Source of the DNA: Planctomycetota bacterium
GTDB lineage: Bacteria; Planctomycetota; PUPC01; DSUN01
Assembly: GCA_035384565.1 (NCBI GenBank)
Contig: DAOOIT010000020.1
Coordinates: 27,688 to 91,687 of the forward strand
DNA: 64,000 nt
Reading direction: 5' to 3'
Part shown: one piece after another, positions 43,702-52,072 of the stretch
How positions within the stretch are numbered: position 1 is the first letter of the stretch
How the letters are laid out: every line of letters starts with the position of its first letter
Made by a program: the position numbers and the translations under genes
Notes under the pieces: generated by a model
Seen by the model: only the letters and a program-made list of their open reading frames with translations
The model's database searches: none
What the model was told of the DNA's origin: nothing

Positions 43702-44968
43702 TGCGCAGCCTCAAGCCAGCGCTCCGGCACCCGGCGACGCTCTGCTGGCGCAGATTCCGCCCGAGCTGCGTCTCACGCGCCCCCTCCAGCTCCCCCCGCC
43801 CCTGGCCGAGTCGGAGCTCAACGCCCGCCTGATTGACCTGGCCTCGCCCAACACGCACCTCGACGAGGCGATCTGCTTCCTCGGCGGCGGCGCCTGGGAC
43901 CACTACGTGCCTGCCATCGTGGACGCCTTGGCGGACGGCCTGCGGCTCTGCCTCGTGGCGCCGGACTCGCCCCAACCGCTCCTCCAGGCGGTGTTCGAGT
44001 TGCAGACGCTCTTCGCCGCTCTCGCGGGCCAGGAGATGGCGGCGCCGTTCGCCGACGGCCCGGCGGCCCTCGCCGAGGCCATCCGCGCCGCGGCCCGAGC
44101 CACGGGCCGCACCGAAGCGGTCGTCACGCGCTCCACGAACCCGCGCTATCGCGCCATCCTCCGCTCGTGCCTCGCACCGCTTGCCGTCCAGGAGGCCGGC
44201 TACCACGGCGGCGTCACCCGCCCCAGCGACGCGGAGCGCCTGCTCACCGAGCGCACGGCCTGCCTCGTGGTGGAGCAGCCCAACTACTTCGGCTGCTTCG
44301 AGGACCTGCCCGCCCTGGCAACGGCGGCCCGCCGATGCGGAGCGCTTCTGGTGGCCAAGGTGGACCCCATTGCCCTCGGCATCCTGGCCCCCCCGAGCGC
44401 CGACATCGTGGTGGCCGACGCCCAGCCGCTCGGCTCGCGCCCGTGGTGCGGCAGCGAGGCCCTCGGGCTCCTCGCCTGCCGCGCCGGCCTCGCCCCAGCC
44501 CTCGGCGGATGGCGCGTCGAGCGCACGCCCGACGCATTCCGCCTCCTGGGCAGGCTGGGCCGAGGCCTGCGGGCCGACCGCCTGCTGCGCCCGCTCGTCT
44601 ACCTGGCAACCTGCGGAGCCGAGGGCATCGCTCGGGCAGCCCTGCTCTCGATGACCATGGCCCACGCGCTTCAACGCAGCATCACCGCCATCGAGAGCTT
44701 CGCGCTCCGCTTCCGCGCCCCGTTCTTCAAGGAGTTCGCCGTCGAATGCCACGCGGACCCCCGCGATGTAGCCGAGGCGCTCCTCGAGAGCAACCTCCTG
44801 GGCGCCTTGCCCCTCCAGGGCGACTACCCCGAGATGGAGCACTGCGCGCTCTTCGCGGCCACCGAGCGGCGGACCCCCGCCGAGATTGACCTGCTGCGCC
44901 ACGCCCTCGAGTTGATGGGCGACCTGGGCGGCGAATCGGGCTTCTCTCTGGATTCCGACGATGTCTAG
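43694..44968 (+). CDS. Degenerate glycine decarboxylase subunit 1 (GcvPA-like) homologue
   Basis: The protein is 424 aa from ATG 43694. It aligns along its length with GcvPA: IPPELRL, LPPPLAESEL, FLGGGAWDHYVPAIVDAL, FELQTLFAALAGQEM, VVEQPNYFGCFEDLPALA, ADIVVADAQPLG, and a KEFAVEC ... LFAATERRT end. Positions I expect to be invariant are altered: TPYQPEISQG reads APDSPQPLLQA, YDGATA reads FADGPAA, and the REQHIRREKATSN-type segment near residue 290 is missing, replaced by about 20 Arg/Leu-rich residues. I expect it to be inactive as a decarboxylase, yet the frame is open and coupled to hom and to the next gene. Confidence 0.8.
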   Translation: MDDAQPQASAPAPGDALLAQIPPELRLTRPLQLPPPLAESELNARLIDLASPNTHLDEAICFLGGGAWDHYVPAIVDALADGLRLCLVAPDSPQPLLQAVFELQTLFAALAGQEMAAPFADGPAALAEAIRAAARATGRTEAVVTRSTNPRYRAILRSCLAPLAVQEAGYHGGVTRPSDAERLLTERTACLVVEQPNYFGCFEDLPALATAARRCGALLVAKVDPIALGILAPPSADIVVADAQPLGSRPWCGSEALGLLACRAGLAPALGGWRVERTPDAFRLLGRLGRGLRADRLLRPLVYLATCGAEGIARAALLSMTMAHALQRSITAIESFALRFRAPFFKEFAVECHADPRDVAEALLESNLLGALPLQGDYPEMEHCALFAATERRTPAEIDLLRHALELMGDLGGESGFSLDSDDV

Positions 44969-45974
44969 CCGATTGATCACCGACCTCCCGCCGCGAGCGC
45001 CCGCCGCGCGCCTCTTCCCCGAGCCGCCCGAAGCGGCCATCGCGTGCGTGGAGCAGATGCCCGCCGAACTGCGCCGCACGAGCGCGCCGCCCTTGCCGGC
45101 GCTCGATGAGACCGCCCTGCGGCAGCATCTCAGCGCCCTGGCCGCCGTGCCCCAGCCCACATGGCCCGGGGCGGCGGCCGCCGTCCGCGCAGCCGCGCTC
45201 CCCGGCCTGAGCGCGCTCCACCCGCTGCAACCGCCGCCCACCTGTCAGGGCGCGCTCGAGATCCTCCACGAGGTGGCCCGCGCACTCGCCGCTCTCACCG
45301 GCCTCGACCGCTTCAGCCTCCAGCCCGCCTGCCTGGAGGACGCCGAGCGCGCCGCGGTGCGCCTCGCCCAGGCATCCGCCGCGCGCACCCAGCCGCACAG
45401 GAACCAGGTGCTGGCGCCCGCCGGCAGCCCGGCGCTGAGCCAGGCACGCGACCTGGGCCTTGTGCCCCGGCCGCTCGGCCGCCTGCCGAGCGGCGACCTC
45501 GACACCGAGGCCCTGGCCGCGGCCGCCGGGCCCGCCACGCTGCTCGTCGTGGCGAGCTGGCTCACGCCCGCCGGCGCCTTCGACCGCGCGCTGGCCGCCG
45601 CGGGACACGTCGCTCACGCTCACGGGGCGCTGTTCGGCGTGGACGCCACAGGGCTGGCGCAACTGGCGGGGCACACGCGTCTTCGCGAGGCCGAGGCCGA
45701 CCTCGGCTGGCTCAGCCTCGGCGAACTGGCCCCCGCGGCCACCAGCGCCGCGCTGGGCGTGCGCGCCGCCCTCACCGAATGCCTCCCAACCCCGCTCGTC
45801 GGCAAGGAACGCCGCGGCTACGGCCTCGACAGCGAGTTGCACAACACCATCGGGCCATTGTCCTTCGGCCCCGCGCGCCTGGCCGACGCTCTGCTGGCCT
45901 ACGTGGCCCTGCGCACCCTCGGCGCCGAGGGCCTCCGCCGCCGCGCCGAGGCCCCGGCACACAACCGGCAATGA
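44961..45974 (+). CDS. Degenerate, truncated glycine decarboxylase subunit 2 (GcvPB-like) homologue
   Basis: The protein is 337 aa, against about 480-500 in GcvPB. Family segments are recognisable: MPAELRRTSAPPLP, SALHPLQPPPTCQGALEIL, GLDRFSLQPACLEDAE, a VDxxAL-like DLDTEALAAA, AHAHGALFGVDATG, and LPTPLVGKERRGYGLDSELHNTIGPLSF followed by AYVALRTLGAEGLRRRAE. The PLP lysine motif NLHKTFxxPHGGGGPG is gone: the equivalent stretch reads WLSLGELAPAATSAA. The HGTNPASA motif is absent (PAGSPALSQA) and the protein stops where the last 120 or so residues should begin. No cofactor binding is expected. The start overlaps the preceding gene by 8 nt. Confidence 0.78.
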   Translation: MSSRLITDLPPRAPAARLFPEPPEAAIACVEQMPAELRRTSAPPLPALDETALRQHLSALAAVPQPTWPGAAAAVRAAALPGLSALHPLQPPPTCQGALEILHEVARALAALTGLDRFSLQPACLEDAERAAVRLAQASAARTQPHRNQVLAPAGSPALSQARDLGLVPRPLGRLPSGDLDTEALAAAAGPATLLVVASWLTPAGAFDRALAAAGHVAHAHGALFGVDATGLAQLAGHTRLREAEADLGWLSLGELAPAATSAALGVRAALTECLPTPLVGKERRGYGLDSELHNTIGPLSFGPARLADALLAYVALRTLGAEGLRRRAEAPAHNRQ

Positions 45975-46011
45975 GTGACACCGCCTTGCCCCCTCCCGGA
46001 GAACCACAGAG

Positions 46012-47586
46012 ATGAGAGTCGTCGTCAGCGACCCCCTGTCGCCGGAAGGCATCGCCATCCTGAAGCAGGCGGGCCACGAGGTCATCGAGGTGGCCCCCAC
46101 CCCTCCCGAGCCGCTGCGCGAGGCCCTGGCCGAGGCCGACGCGCTGCTCGTGCGCAGCGGCACGAAGGTCACCGCCGAGCTCCTCGAGGCCGCGCCTCGT
46201 CTCAAGGTGATCGGCCGAGCCGGCGCCGGGGTGGACAACGTGGACCTGGACGCAGCCACCCGCCGCGGCATCGTGGTGATGAACACACCGGGGGGCAACA
46301 CCGTCGCCGCCTGCGAGCTCACGATGGCCATGATGCTGGCGCTGGCCCGCCGCCTGCCCCAATTGAGCGCGCGCGTGAAGGCCGGCGAATGGCCCAAGAA
46401 GGGCGCCATGGGCACCGAGCTCCAGGGCAAGCGCCTCGGCATCATCGGCCTCGGGCGCATCGGCTCCGAGGTGGCGCGCCGCGCCCTCGCCTTCGGCATG
46501 GAGGTGGTGGCGCACGACCCCTTCGTGAGCGAAGAGCGCGCCCGCAGCCTCGAGGTCCGCCTCGTCTCCCTCGACGAGCTCCTGGCCACCAGCGACGTCA
46601 TCACCGTGCACGCGCCGCGCACCGGCGACACCAGCCGCCTGCTGGACGCGGCGGCCTTCGCCCGCATGAAGAAGGGCGTGCTGCTCATCAACTGCGCCCG
46701 GGGCGGCATCATCGCGGAGGCCGATCTCGCCGAGGCCCTGCGCTCGGGCCAAGTGGGCGGCTGCGCCCTCGACGTCTTCGACAAGGAGCCGCCGGGCGAC
46801 TCGCCCCTCCTGGCCTTCGACCAGGTGATCGCCACGCCGCACGTCGGCGCCACCACCCGCGAGGCGCAGGCCAGCGTGGCGACCCAGATCGCCCACCAGG
46901 TGGCGGCATTCCTCAGAGGCGAGGCGCCACGGAACGCCGTGAACGTGCCCTGCTTCGAGCCCGAACTGCTGGAGACGCTCGGCCCCTACGTGGACCTCGC
47001 CGGCCGCCTCGGCAGCCTCGTGGTGCAACTGGCCGAGGGCGGCATCAACCGCCTCACCGTCACCTATCGCGGCGAGATGAACGACCACGACGTCCGCCCC
47101 CTCACCACGGCCCTCCTCAAGGGCCTCCTGCGCCGCGCGGTGCCTACCGTCAACGACGTGAATGCCCCCGTGATCGCCACCGAGCGCGGCATCAAGGTGG
47201 ACGTGGTGAAGTCGGGAGCGCTCGAGGATTTCGCCAACCTGATCTCGGTGGACGCCTGGGCAGGCGACCGCGCCACCTCGGTGGCCGGCTCGCTCCTCGC
47301 ACGCCACACCCCTCGGATCGTGCGGATTGACAACTACCGGGTGGACGCCGCCCCTGCCGGCCATCTCCTCGTCACGCGCAACCACGACCGGCCGGGCGTG
47401 ATCGCCCACGTGAGCAGCGTGCTCGCGCACCGCAACGTGAACATCGCCGACATGACCTGCGGACGCGACTACCCGGGAGGCACCTCGATGCTGGTCATCA
47501 GCATTGACAGCCCGCTGAGCGCCGAGATCCTGCGTGAGATCGAGGCTTCGCCCCTCATCCTGCGCGCTCAGCTCGTGTCGTTGTGA
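46012..47586 (+). CDS. serA: D-3-phosphoglycerate dehydrogenase
   Basis: First step of serine synthesis, 524 aa, the long SerA type. NAD domain: GKRLGIIGLGRIGSEVARRA. Catalytic residues lie in NCARGGIIAEADL (Arg), the following Glu, and TPHVGATTREAQ (His). An intervening ASB-like domain (about 320-450) precedes a C-terminal ACT domain (HDRPGVIAHVSSVLAHRNVNI), usually the serine feedback site. It lies 37 nt after the GcvPB-like gene and is the last gene of the operon. Confidence 0.96.
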   Translation: MRVVVSDPLSPEGIAILKQAGHEVIEVAPTPPEPLREALAEADALLVRSGTKVTAELLEAAPRLKVIGRAGAGVDNVDLDAATRRGIVVMNTPGGNTVAACELTMAMMLALARRLPQLSARVKAGEWPKKGAMGTELQGKRLGIIGLGRIGSEVARRALAFGMEVVAHDPFVSEERARSLEVRLVSLDELLATSDVITVHAPRTGDTSRLLDAAAFARMKKGVLLINCARGGIIAEADLAEALRSGQVGGCALDVFDKEPPGDSPLLAFDQVIATPHVGATTREAQASVATQIAHQVAAFLRGEAPRNAVNVPCFEPELLETLGPYVDLAGRLGSLVVQLAEGGINRLTVTYRGEMNDHDVRPLTTALLKGLLRRAVPTVNDVNAPVIATERGIKVDVVKSGALEDFANLISVDAWAGDRATSVAGSLLARHTPRIVRIDNYRVDAAPAGHLLVTRNHDRPGVIAHVSSVLAHRNVNIADMTCGRDYPGGTSMLVISIDSPLSAEILREIEASPLILRAQLVSL

Positions 47587-47594
47587 GCCGCCGG

Positions 47595-48695
47595 CTACGG
47601 CGCGTGGTACGGCAGCCCGAACGTCTCGGCCACGGCCCGGTTGGTCACCTTGCCGCACACCAGGTTCAGGGCAGCACGGATGGCCGGGCTGTCGCTCGCG
47701 GCGCGCTCGTAGCCCTTCTCGGCCAGCGTCAGCAGATACGGCAGCGTGGCGTGGGTGAGGGCGTAGGTGGAGGTGCGCCCGACGGCCCCCGGCATGTTGG
47801 TGACCCCGTAGTGCACCACCCCGTGCTTGATCCGGATGGGGTCCCTGTGAGTGGTGGGCTCCGTGGTCGCCACGCAGCCGCCCTGGTCCACCGACACGTC
47901 CACGATGACCGCCCCCGGCTGCATCGTGCGCACCATGGCCTCCGTGACGATCACGGGCGCCTTGGCGCCCTCGACCAGCACCGCGCCAATCACGAGGTCC
48001 GCCTCGCGCACCTTCTCGCGCAGCGTGTGCGCATCGGAGTACACCGTGGTCACGTTGGCCGGCAGAATGTCATCCAGGTAGCGGAGACGCTCGAGATCAA
48101 TATCGGCCACGGTCACCTGCGCGCCCAGGCCCGCCGCCACCTTGGCCGCGTTGGTGCCCACGGTGCCGCCGCCGACGATCAGCACGTGAGCCGGCTCCAC
48201 CCCGGGCACCCCCCCGAGCAGAATGCCCCGCCCCATCATCGGCTTCTCGAGGTACTTGGCCCCTTCCTGAATGGACATTTTGCCCGCGATCTCGCTCATG
48301 GGGGTGAGCAGCGGGTGGCGGCCGTCGGGGGTGTGGAGCGTCTCATAGGCGATGGCCACGATGCCCGAGCCCAGCAGGGCCTCGGTGAGCTCGCGCGAGG
48401 CGGCGAAGTGGAAGTAGCCGAACACCGCCTGCCCCCGCCGCAGCAGGCCGTACTCCTGCGGCAGCGGCTCCTTGACCTTCACCACGAGGTCGGCCTGCGC
48501 GTAGACGGCCGCCGCGCCGTCGGCAATCTCGGCGCCGTGCTCGGCGTACAGCCCATCGTCCACCCCGCTGCCCTCGCCGGCGCCGCGCTGCACGACCACG
48601 CGGTGCCCCTTCCGCCGCAGCTCCTCGGCGCCCACGGGCAGCAGGGCCACGCGATACTCGTCCGGCTTGATCTCCTTCGGCACACCGATGGTCAC
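47595..48695 (-). CDS. ald: Alanine dehydrogenase
   Basis: Interconverts alanine and pyruvate plus ammonia with NAD. The protein is 366 aa from GTG 48695, which has AGGAGG upstream; the upstream in-frame extension runs through the promoter. IGVPKEIKPDEYRVALLP, VKVKEPLPQEY, FGYFHFAAS, VLIVGGGTVGTNAAKVAAGLGA, VSVDQGGCVATTEPTTH and TNMPGAVGRTST are all canonical. It ends 8 nt from the convergent serA stop. Confidence 0.96.
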   Translation of the reverse strand: MTIGVPKEIKPDEYRVALLPVGAEELRRKGHRVVVQRGAGEGSGVDDGLYAEHGAEIADGAAAVYAQADLVVKVKEPLPQEYGLLRRGQAVFGYFHFAASRELTEALLGSGIVAIAYETLHTPDGRHPLLTPMSEIAGKMSIQEGAKYLEKPMMGRGILLGGVPGVEPAHVLIVGGGTVGTNAAKVAAGLGAQVTVADIDLERLRYLDDILPANVTTVYSDAHTLREKVREADLVIGAVLVEGAKAPVIVTEAMVRTMQPGAVIVDVSVDQGGCVATTEPTTHRDPIRIKHGVVHYGVTNMPGAVGRTSTYALTHATLPYLLTLAEKGYERAASDSPAIRAALNLVCGKVTNRAVAETFGLPYHAP

Positions 48696-48740
48696 GGAGT
48701 TCCTCCTCAGCGGGTGGTTCGGGCCTCCACGGGCCGCCGG

Positions 48741-48769
48741 ATTATAGCGTGCGGGCGCCCGCCGATCAA
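48741..48769 (-). promoter_or_regulatory. Predicted ald promoter
   Basis: Minus strand: -35 TTGATC (48764-48769), 17-bp spacer, perfect -10 TATAAT (48741-48746). Confidence 0.7.
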
Positions 48770-48774
48770 CCTGG

Positions 48775-48803
48775 TTGACAAAGGCCCGCGCCTTTGCTAG
48801 ATT
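48775..48803 (+). promoter_or_regulatory. Predicted promoter of the 48.8-54.8 kb gene group
   Basis: Consensus -35 TTGACA (48775-48780), 17-bp spacer, -10 TAGATT (48798-48803). It is back-to-back with the ald promoter, with only 5 bp between the two -35 boxes, so the two may compete. Confidence 0.65.
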
Positions 48804-48844
48804 CTTGCGCAAGCCCGACCCTCACGCCCGGGCGCGAGAAGGCC

Positions 48845-49750
48845 ATGAAGGAACAGCAGGAGTGGTCCCGGCTCGCCTGGCACGGCATCGCGTTCGACGT
48901 GCCCGACGACTGGTGCCCCGGCAGCGTCGAGGGCGACTATGCGAACGGCTACCTGCGGGTCGAGGACGAGGCCAGCGTTCGCCTGGAGCTTCGCTGGGAG
49001 ACTCCCCGGCGAGGCGCGCCCAGCGCTTCGGACCTCGTGGACAGCTACCTGAAGCAGACCCGCAAGAAGCTGCCGCGCGGCGCGCCGGAGCCGAGGGTGG
49101 ACAGGGGCCGCGCGATCCGGGAGCTGGCCGGCCTCGACCACGAGGCGTTCACCTGGCGCGGCGGCTTTCGCGCGCACAGCGTGCTGCTCGTGGCGCCCGG
49201 CGCCGCTCGCGTGGTGCACGCGCGTGTCTTCTTCGAGGAGGGGAATGAAGAGAAGGCTCTGGCCCGCCGCATCTTCGGCAGCCTGCGGGTGGGGCCGCAC
49301 GACGGACTCGAGGAGTGGTCGGTGTTTGGCCTGAGCTTTCGAATGCCCCAGGAGTGGCGCCTGGAGCACAGCTCGTTGCGGACGGGCTGCCTCCAGCTCG
49401 TGTTCCAGGCCGGCGGCGACCAGCTCGAGGTGGCGCGCCAGAGCCTGGCGGAGTTCACGCTTCGCAAAGCGGCCCTCGCCCAGTGGCTCGAGGGCTTCTT
49501 CGCCAAGGCGTGGAGCACCTATCGCCTGTCGAGCGAACCGGCGGAGTACCGGGGGCACCCGGCGGCGCGCTGCACCGGCGTTCAGAGCCTGCGGGCGCGC
49601 CCCCTGGCGGCCCTGCGCCGGCGGCGTCACGCCACGGCTCTGGCGTGGCACTGCCCCCAGGCCGACAAGCTCTTCGCCCTGCGGTGCGATAGCACGACGC
49701 CTGACGACCCGCGGGTGGCGGCCTGCGCCGCCACGATTGTGTGCCACTGA
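48845..49750 (+). CDS. Hypothetical protein with two related halves
   Basis: Not recognised. The protein is 301 aa from ATG 48845 with GAGAAGG upstream. There is no signal peptide. Two halves look related: WHGIAFDVPDDWCPGSV ... GYLRVED ... LELRW near the start and VFGLSFRMPQEWRLEHS ... LQLVFQA near residue 160. Both have an aromatic-G-x-x-F-x-x-P-x-x-W core followed by a strand. This resembles duplicated domains that bind peptides or form cytoplasmic scaffolds, but no family is clear. The next gene (PqqD-like) starts 19 nt downstream, suggesting a joint role. Confidence 0.75.
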   Translation: MKEQQEWSRLAWHGIAFDVPDDWCPGSVEGDYANGYLRVEDEASVRLELRWETPRRGAPSASDLVDSYLKQTRKKLPRGAPEPRVDRGRAIRELAGLDHEAFTWRGGFRAHSVLLVAPGAARVVHARVFFEEGNEEKALARRIFGSLRVGPHDGLEEWSVFGLSFRMPQEWRLEHSSLRTGCLQLVFQAGGDQLEVARQSLAEFTLRKAALAQWLEGFFAKAWSTYRLSSEPAEYRGHPAARCTGVQSLRARPLAALRRRRHATALAWHCPQADKLFALRCDSTTPDDPRVAACAATIVCH

Positions 49751-49768
49751 CTCGCAGGAAAGGGCTGC

Positions 49769-50179
49769 GTGCTGAATTGGGCCTTCTGGCGTCGCCAACA
49801 GCCGCTCTCGCGCGAGCAGTCGCTCGCCTCGGTGCCGGTGCGCAACGCCGCCATCGAGGAGGAACGCACGGACGAAGGCGAGGTGCGGCTGGTGATCCCG
49901 TTGCGCGCCCCGCGCTGGGCGTGGCCCCTGTCGCGCCTGTTCTACGTGCCCAAGACCCGGCGCGTGGTGCTCGATGAGATCGGCGCCTATGTGTGGAGCC
50001 TGTGCGACGGGGAACGCAGCGTCCGCGAGATCATCCAGGCCCTCTCGCGGCGATACAAGCTCCACCGCAAGGAGGCCGAAGTTTCGGTGGTGGCCTACCT
50101 GCGGCAATTGGCCCGCAGGGGCCTCCTTGGCATCGCCGTGCGGAGGACCGACGCGAAGCCCGACGCACAGGAACGGTGA
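49769..50179 (+). CDS. PqqD-like peptide-chaperone domain protein
   Basis: The protein is 136 aa from GTG 49769 with AGGAAAGGG upstream. Residues of about 65-125 (VVLDEIGAYVWSLCDGERSVREIIQALS ... YLRQLARRGLLG) match the PqqD/RRE winged-helix pattern. In characterised systems that domain hands precursor peptides to modifying enzymes. The first 60 residues include RAPRWAWPLSRLFYV, which could be a membrane-proximal segment. No radical SAM or precursor gene is adjacent, so its partner is unknown. It lies between the duplicated-half protein and the ABC permease. Confidence 0.75.
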   Translation: MLNWAFWRRQQPLSREQSLASVPVRNAAIEEERTDEGEVRLVIPLRAPRWAWPLSRLFYVPKTRRVVLDEIGAYVWSLCDGERSVREIIQALSRRYKLHRKEAEVSVVAYLRQLARRGLLGIAVRRTDAKPDAQER

Positions 50180-50208
50180 CGGCTTCCAGCCGAGCCGGAG
50201 ACCCACGG

Positions 50209-51273
50209 ATGAATGAAGCGAGAGCGCCGCGGAACACCCAGTCGCGCATCGGCAAGCAGGTCATGCTCCCCTGGAGCAAGGCCATCGAGATCGCGCTCAA
50301 GAGCATCAAGGTGCGCTTCTGGCGCTCCATGATCACCATGAGCAGCATCATCCTCGCCATCGCCTTCCTGATGTCCATCTGGACCTCCACGGCCATCACC
50401 GCCGCGCTGCACCTGGGCCCGCAGCGTGAGATTGACGGCATCAAGGCCCGCCTGGCCACCGTGCGCGAGGCCCTCGCCGGCGCGGCGGGCGCCCTCGATA
50501 GGGCCGCGGTCGAGCAGCGCTTCGCGCGCGACCTGGCGGCCGCCCGCGGACGCAAGCAGGACGCCATTCGCGAGAAGCAGCGGGCGCTCAAGTCGGCCAC
50601 CAGCGATGAGGCGAAGAAGCTCAACGCCGAGATCGAGGCCCTTCAGGCCGCACTCGCCCCGGAGAAGGCTCTCGAGCTCTTGCGCGACTACCTGGGCGAC
50701 CTGCGACAGGAGACCGAGGCCGTCAAGGGCCGCCTCGACCCCATCCTCCTCCAGGAACGCGGCGCCCAGGCCGGGGAGGCTGCCGAAGGCGCGACGCCGA
50801 CGCCCCAGGCCGCCTCAGGCCGCGCCCAGGCGACCGCCGGCGGCATCGCCAACTTCCTCCGCTACATGTCGCCCACCGACAAGTGGCTCGCGGTGCTCGC
50901 CCTGCTCGTGTGCTTCGTGGGGATCGTGAATGCCATGTTCATGACCGTGCAGGAGCGCTTCCGCGAGATCGGCACGATGAAGTGCCTGGGCGCGCTCGAC
51001 GCCTTCATCGTGAAGATCTTCCTCATCGAGTCGGCCCTCCTCGGCTTCATCGGCACGCTCTTCGGCATCGCGGTCGGCCTCGTCTTGTCCACCATCCGCC
51101 AGACGCTCGTCTACGGCTGGCCCGTCTTCGAGTACTTCCCCCCGGGGTCCATTCTCACGGCGGTGGCGATGGCGGCCATCGTGGGCCTGTTCCTATCGGT
51201 CCTCGCGGCGATCTTCCCGGCCCGAAGGGCCGCCCGCATGGAGCCCGTGGCTGCCATGCGTATCGAGGAGTAA
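50209..51273 (+). CDS. MacB/FtsX-type ABC transporter permease
   Basis: Membrane permease of 354 aa. The first helix is MITMSSIILAIAFLMSIW, then a roughly 170-residue extracytoplasmic part rich in Ala/Glu/Arg coiled coil (KSATSDEAKKLNAEIEALQAAL). The FtsX core follows with three helices (WLAVLALLVCFVGIVNAMFMTVQERFREIGTMKCLGA). The MTVxERxxEIGxxxxxGA pattern is diagnostic. Its coiled-coil periplasmic part is longer and more charged than in MacB, so it may be a scaffold. It is 42 nt from the ATPase gene. Confidence 0.9.
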   Translation: MNEARAPRNTQSRIGKQVMLPWSKAIEIALKSIKVRFWRSMITMSSIILAIAFLMSIWTSTAITAALHLGPQREIDGIKARLATVREALAGAAGALDRAAVEQRFARDLAAARGRKQDAIREKQRALKSATSDEAKKLNAEIEALQAALAPEKALELLRDYLGDLRQETEAVKGRLDPILLQERGAQAGEAAEGATPTPQAASGRAQATAGGIANFLRYMSPTDKWLAVLALLVCFVGIVNAMFMTVQERFREIGTMKCLGALDAFIVKIFLIESALLGFIGTLFGIAVGLVLSTIRQTLVYGWPVFEYFPPGSILTAVAMAAIVGLFLSVLAAIFPARRAARMEPVAAMRIEE

Positions 51274-51314
51274 CCCGGGCCCCGCCCCGAGAAGAGCGGA
51301 ACGGAGCGCGAGTC

Positions 51315-52046
51315 ATGCAGCAGAACATCGTCCGCACCCGCGACGTGACCAAGTGCTACCGCATGGGCAAGGTGGAGGTGCACGCCCTGCGGGGCGTGGA
51401 CCTCGAGATCCGCGCCGGCGAGTACATCTCGATCATGGGCCCCTCGGGCTCCGGCAAGACCACGCTCTTCAACATGGTCGGCGGCCTCGACAAGCCCAGC
51501 ACCGGGAAGGTCTACATCGAGGAGGTGGACGTGGCCCAGCTCGACGCCTACGAGCTGGCCTGGCTGCGCTGCCGCAAGATCGGCTACATCTTCCAGACCT
51601 TCAACATCATCCCCGTGATGACCGCCCTGGAGAACGTCACCCTGCCCATGGTCTTCGCGGGCCTCACCACCGACGAGGCGCGCGACAAGGGGGTGGAACT
51701 GCTCAAGGTCGTCGGCCTCGGCGACCGCCTGTCGCACAAGCCCTTCGAGCTCTCCGGCGGCCAGCAACAGCGCGTGGCCATCGCCCGCGCCATGGCCAAC
51801 GACCCCAGCCTCATCCTCGCCGACGAGCCGACGGGGAACCTGGACATCAAGACCGGCACCGAGATCATCGAACTGCTCAAGCAGCTCAACAAGGAGAAGA
51901 GCGTCACCATCATCTCGGCCACCCACGACCACAAGATGCTCAGCGCCTCGGACCGCATCGTGTGGATTCGCGACGGCAAGGTGGACCGCATCGAGGAACG
52001 CCGCGACCTGAAGATCGAGGTGGGCACCATCGAGGGCGAGGACTGA
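51315..52046 (+). CDS. ABC transporter ATP-binding protein, MacB/LolD type
   Basis: ATPase of 243 aa partnering the preceding permease. Walker A GPSGSGKTTLFN, signature LSGGQQQRVAIARAM, Walker B LILADEPTGNLD and the H-loop ATHD are intact. The CYRMGKVEVHALRGVDLEI start is typical of MacB/LolD ATPases. A C-terminal extension (LKIEVGTIEGED) is slightly longer than usual. Confidence 0.93.
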   Translation: MQQNIVRTRDVTKCYRMGKVEVHALRGVDLEIRAGEYISIMGPSGSGKTTLFNMVGGLDKPSTGKVYIEEVDVAQLDAYELAWLRCRKIGYIFQTFNIIPVMTALENVTLPMVFAGLTTDEARDKGVELLKVVGLGDRLSHKPFELSGGQQQRVAIARAMANDPSLILADEPTGNLDIKTGTEIIELLKQLNKEKSVTIISATHDHKMLSASDRIVWIRDGKVDRIEERRDLKIEVGTIEGED

Positions 52047-52072
52047 GCCCCGGCCCCCCCGCGCCCGCGCCG

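Noticed and set aside
43694..45974. Functional glycine decarboxylase (gcvPA/gcvPB)
   Set aside because: The PLP lysine motif and several invariant segments are absent and the second subunit is truncated.
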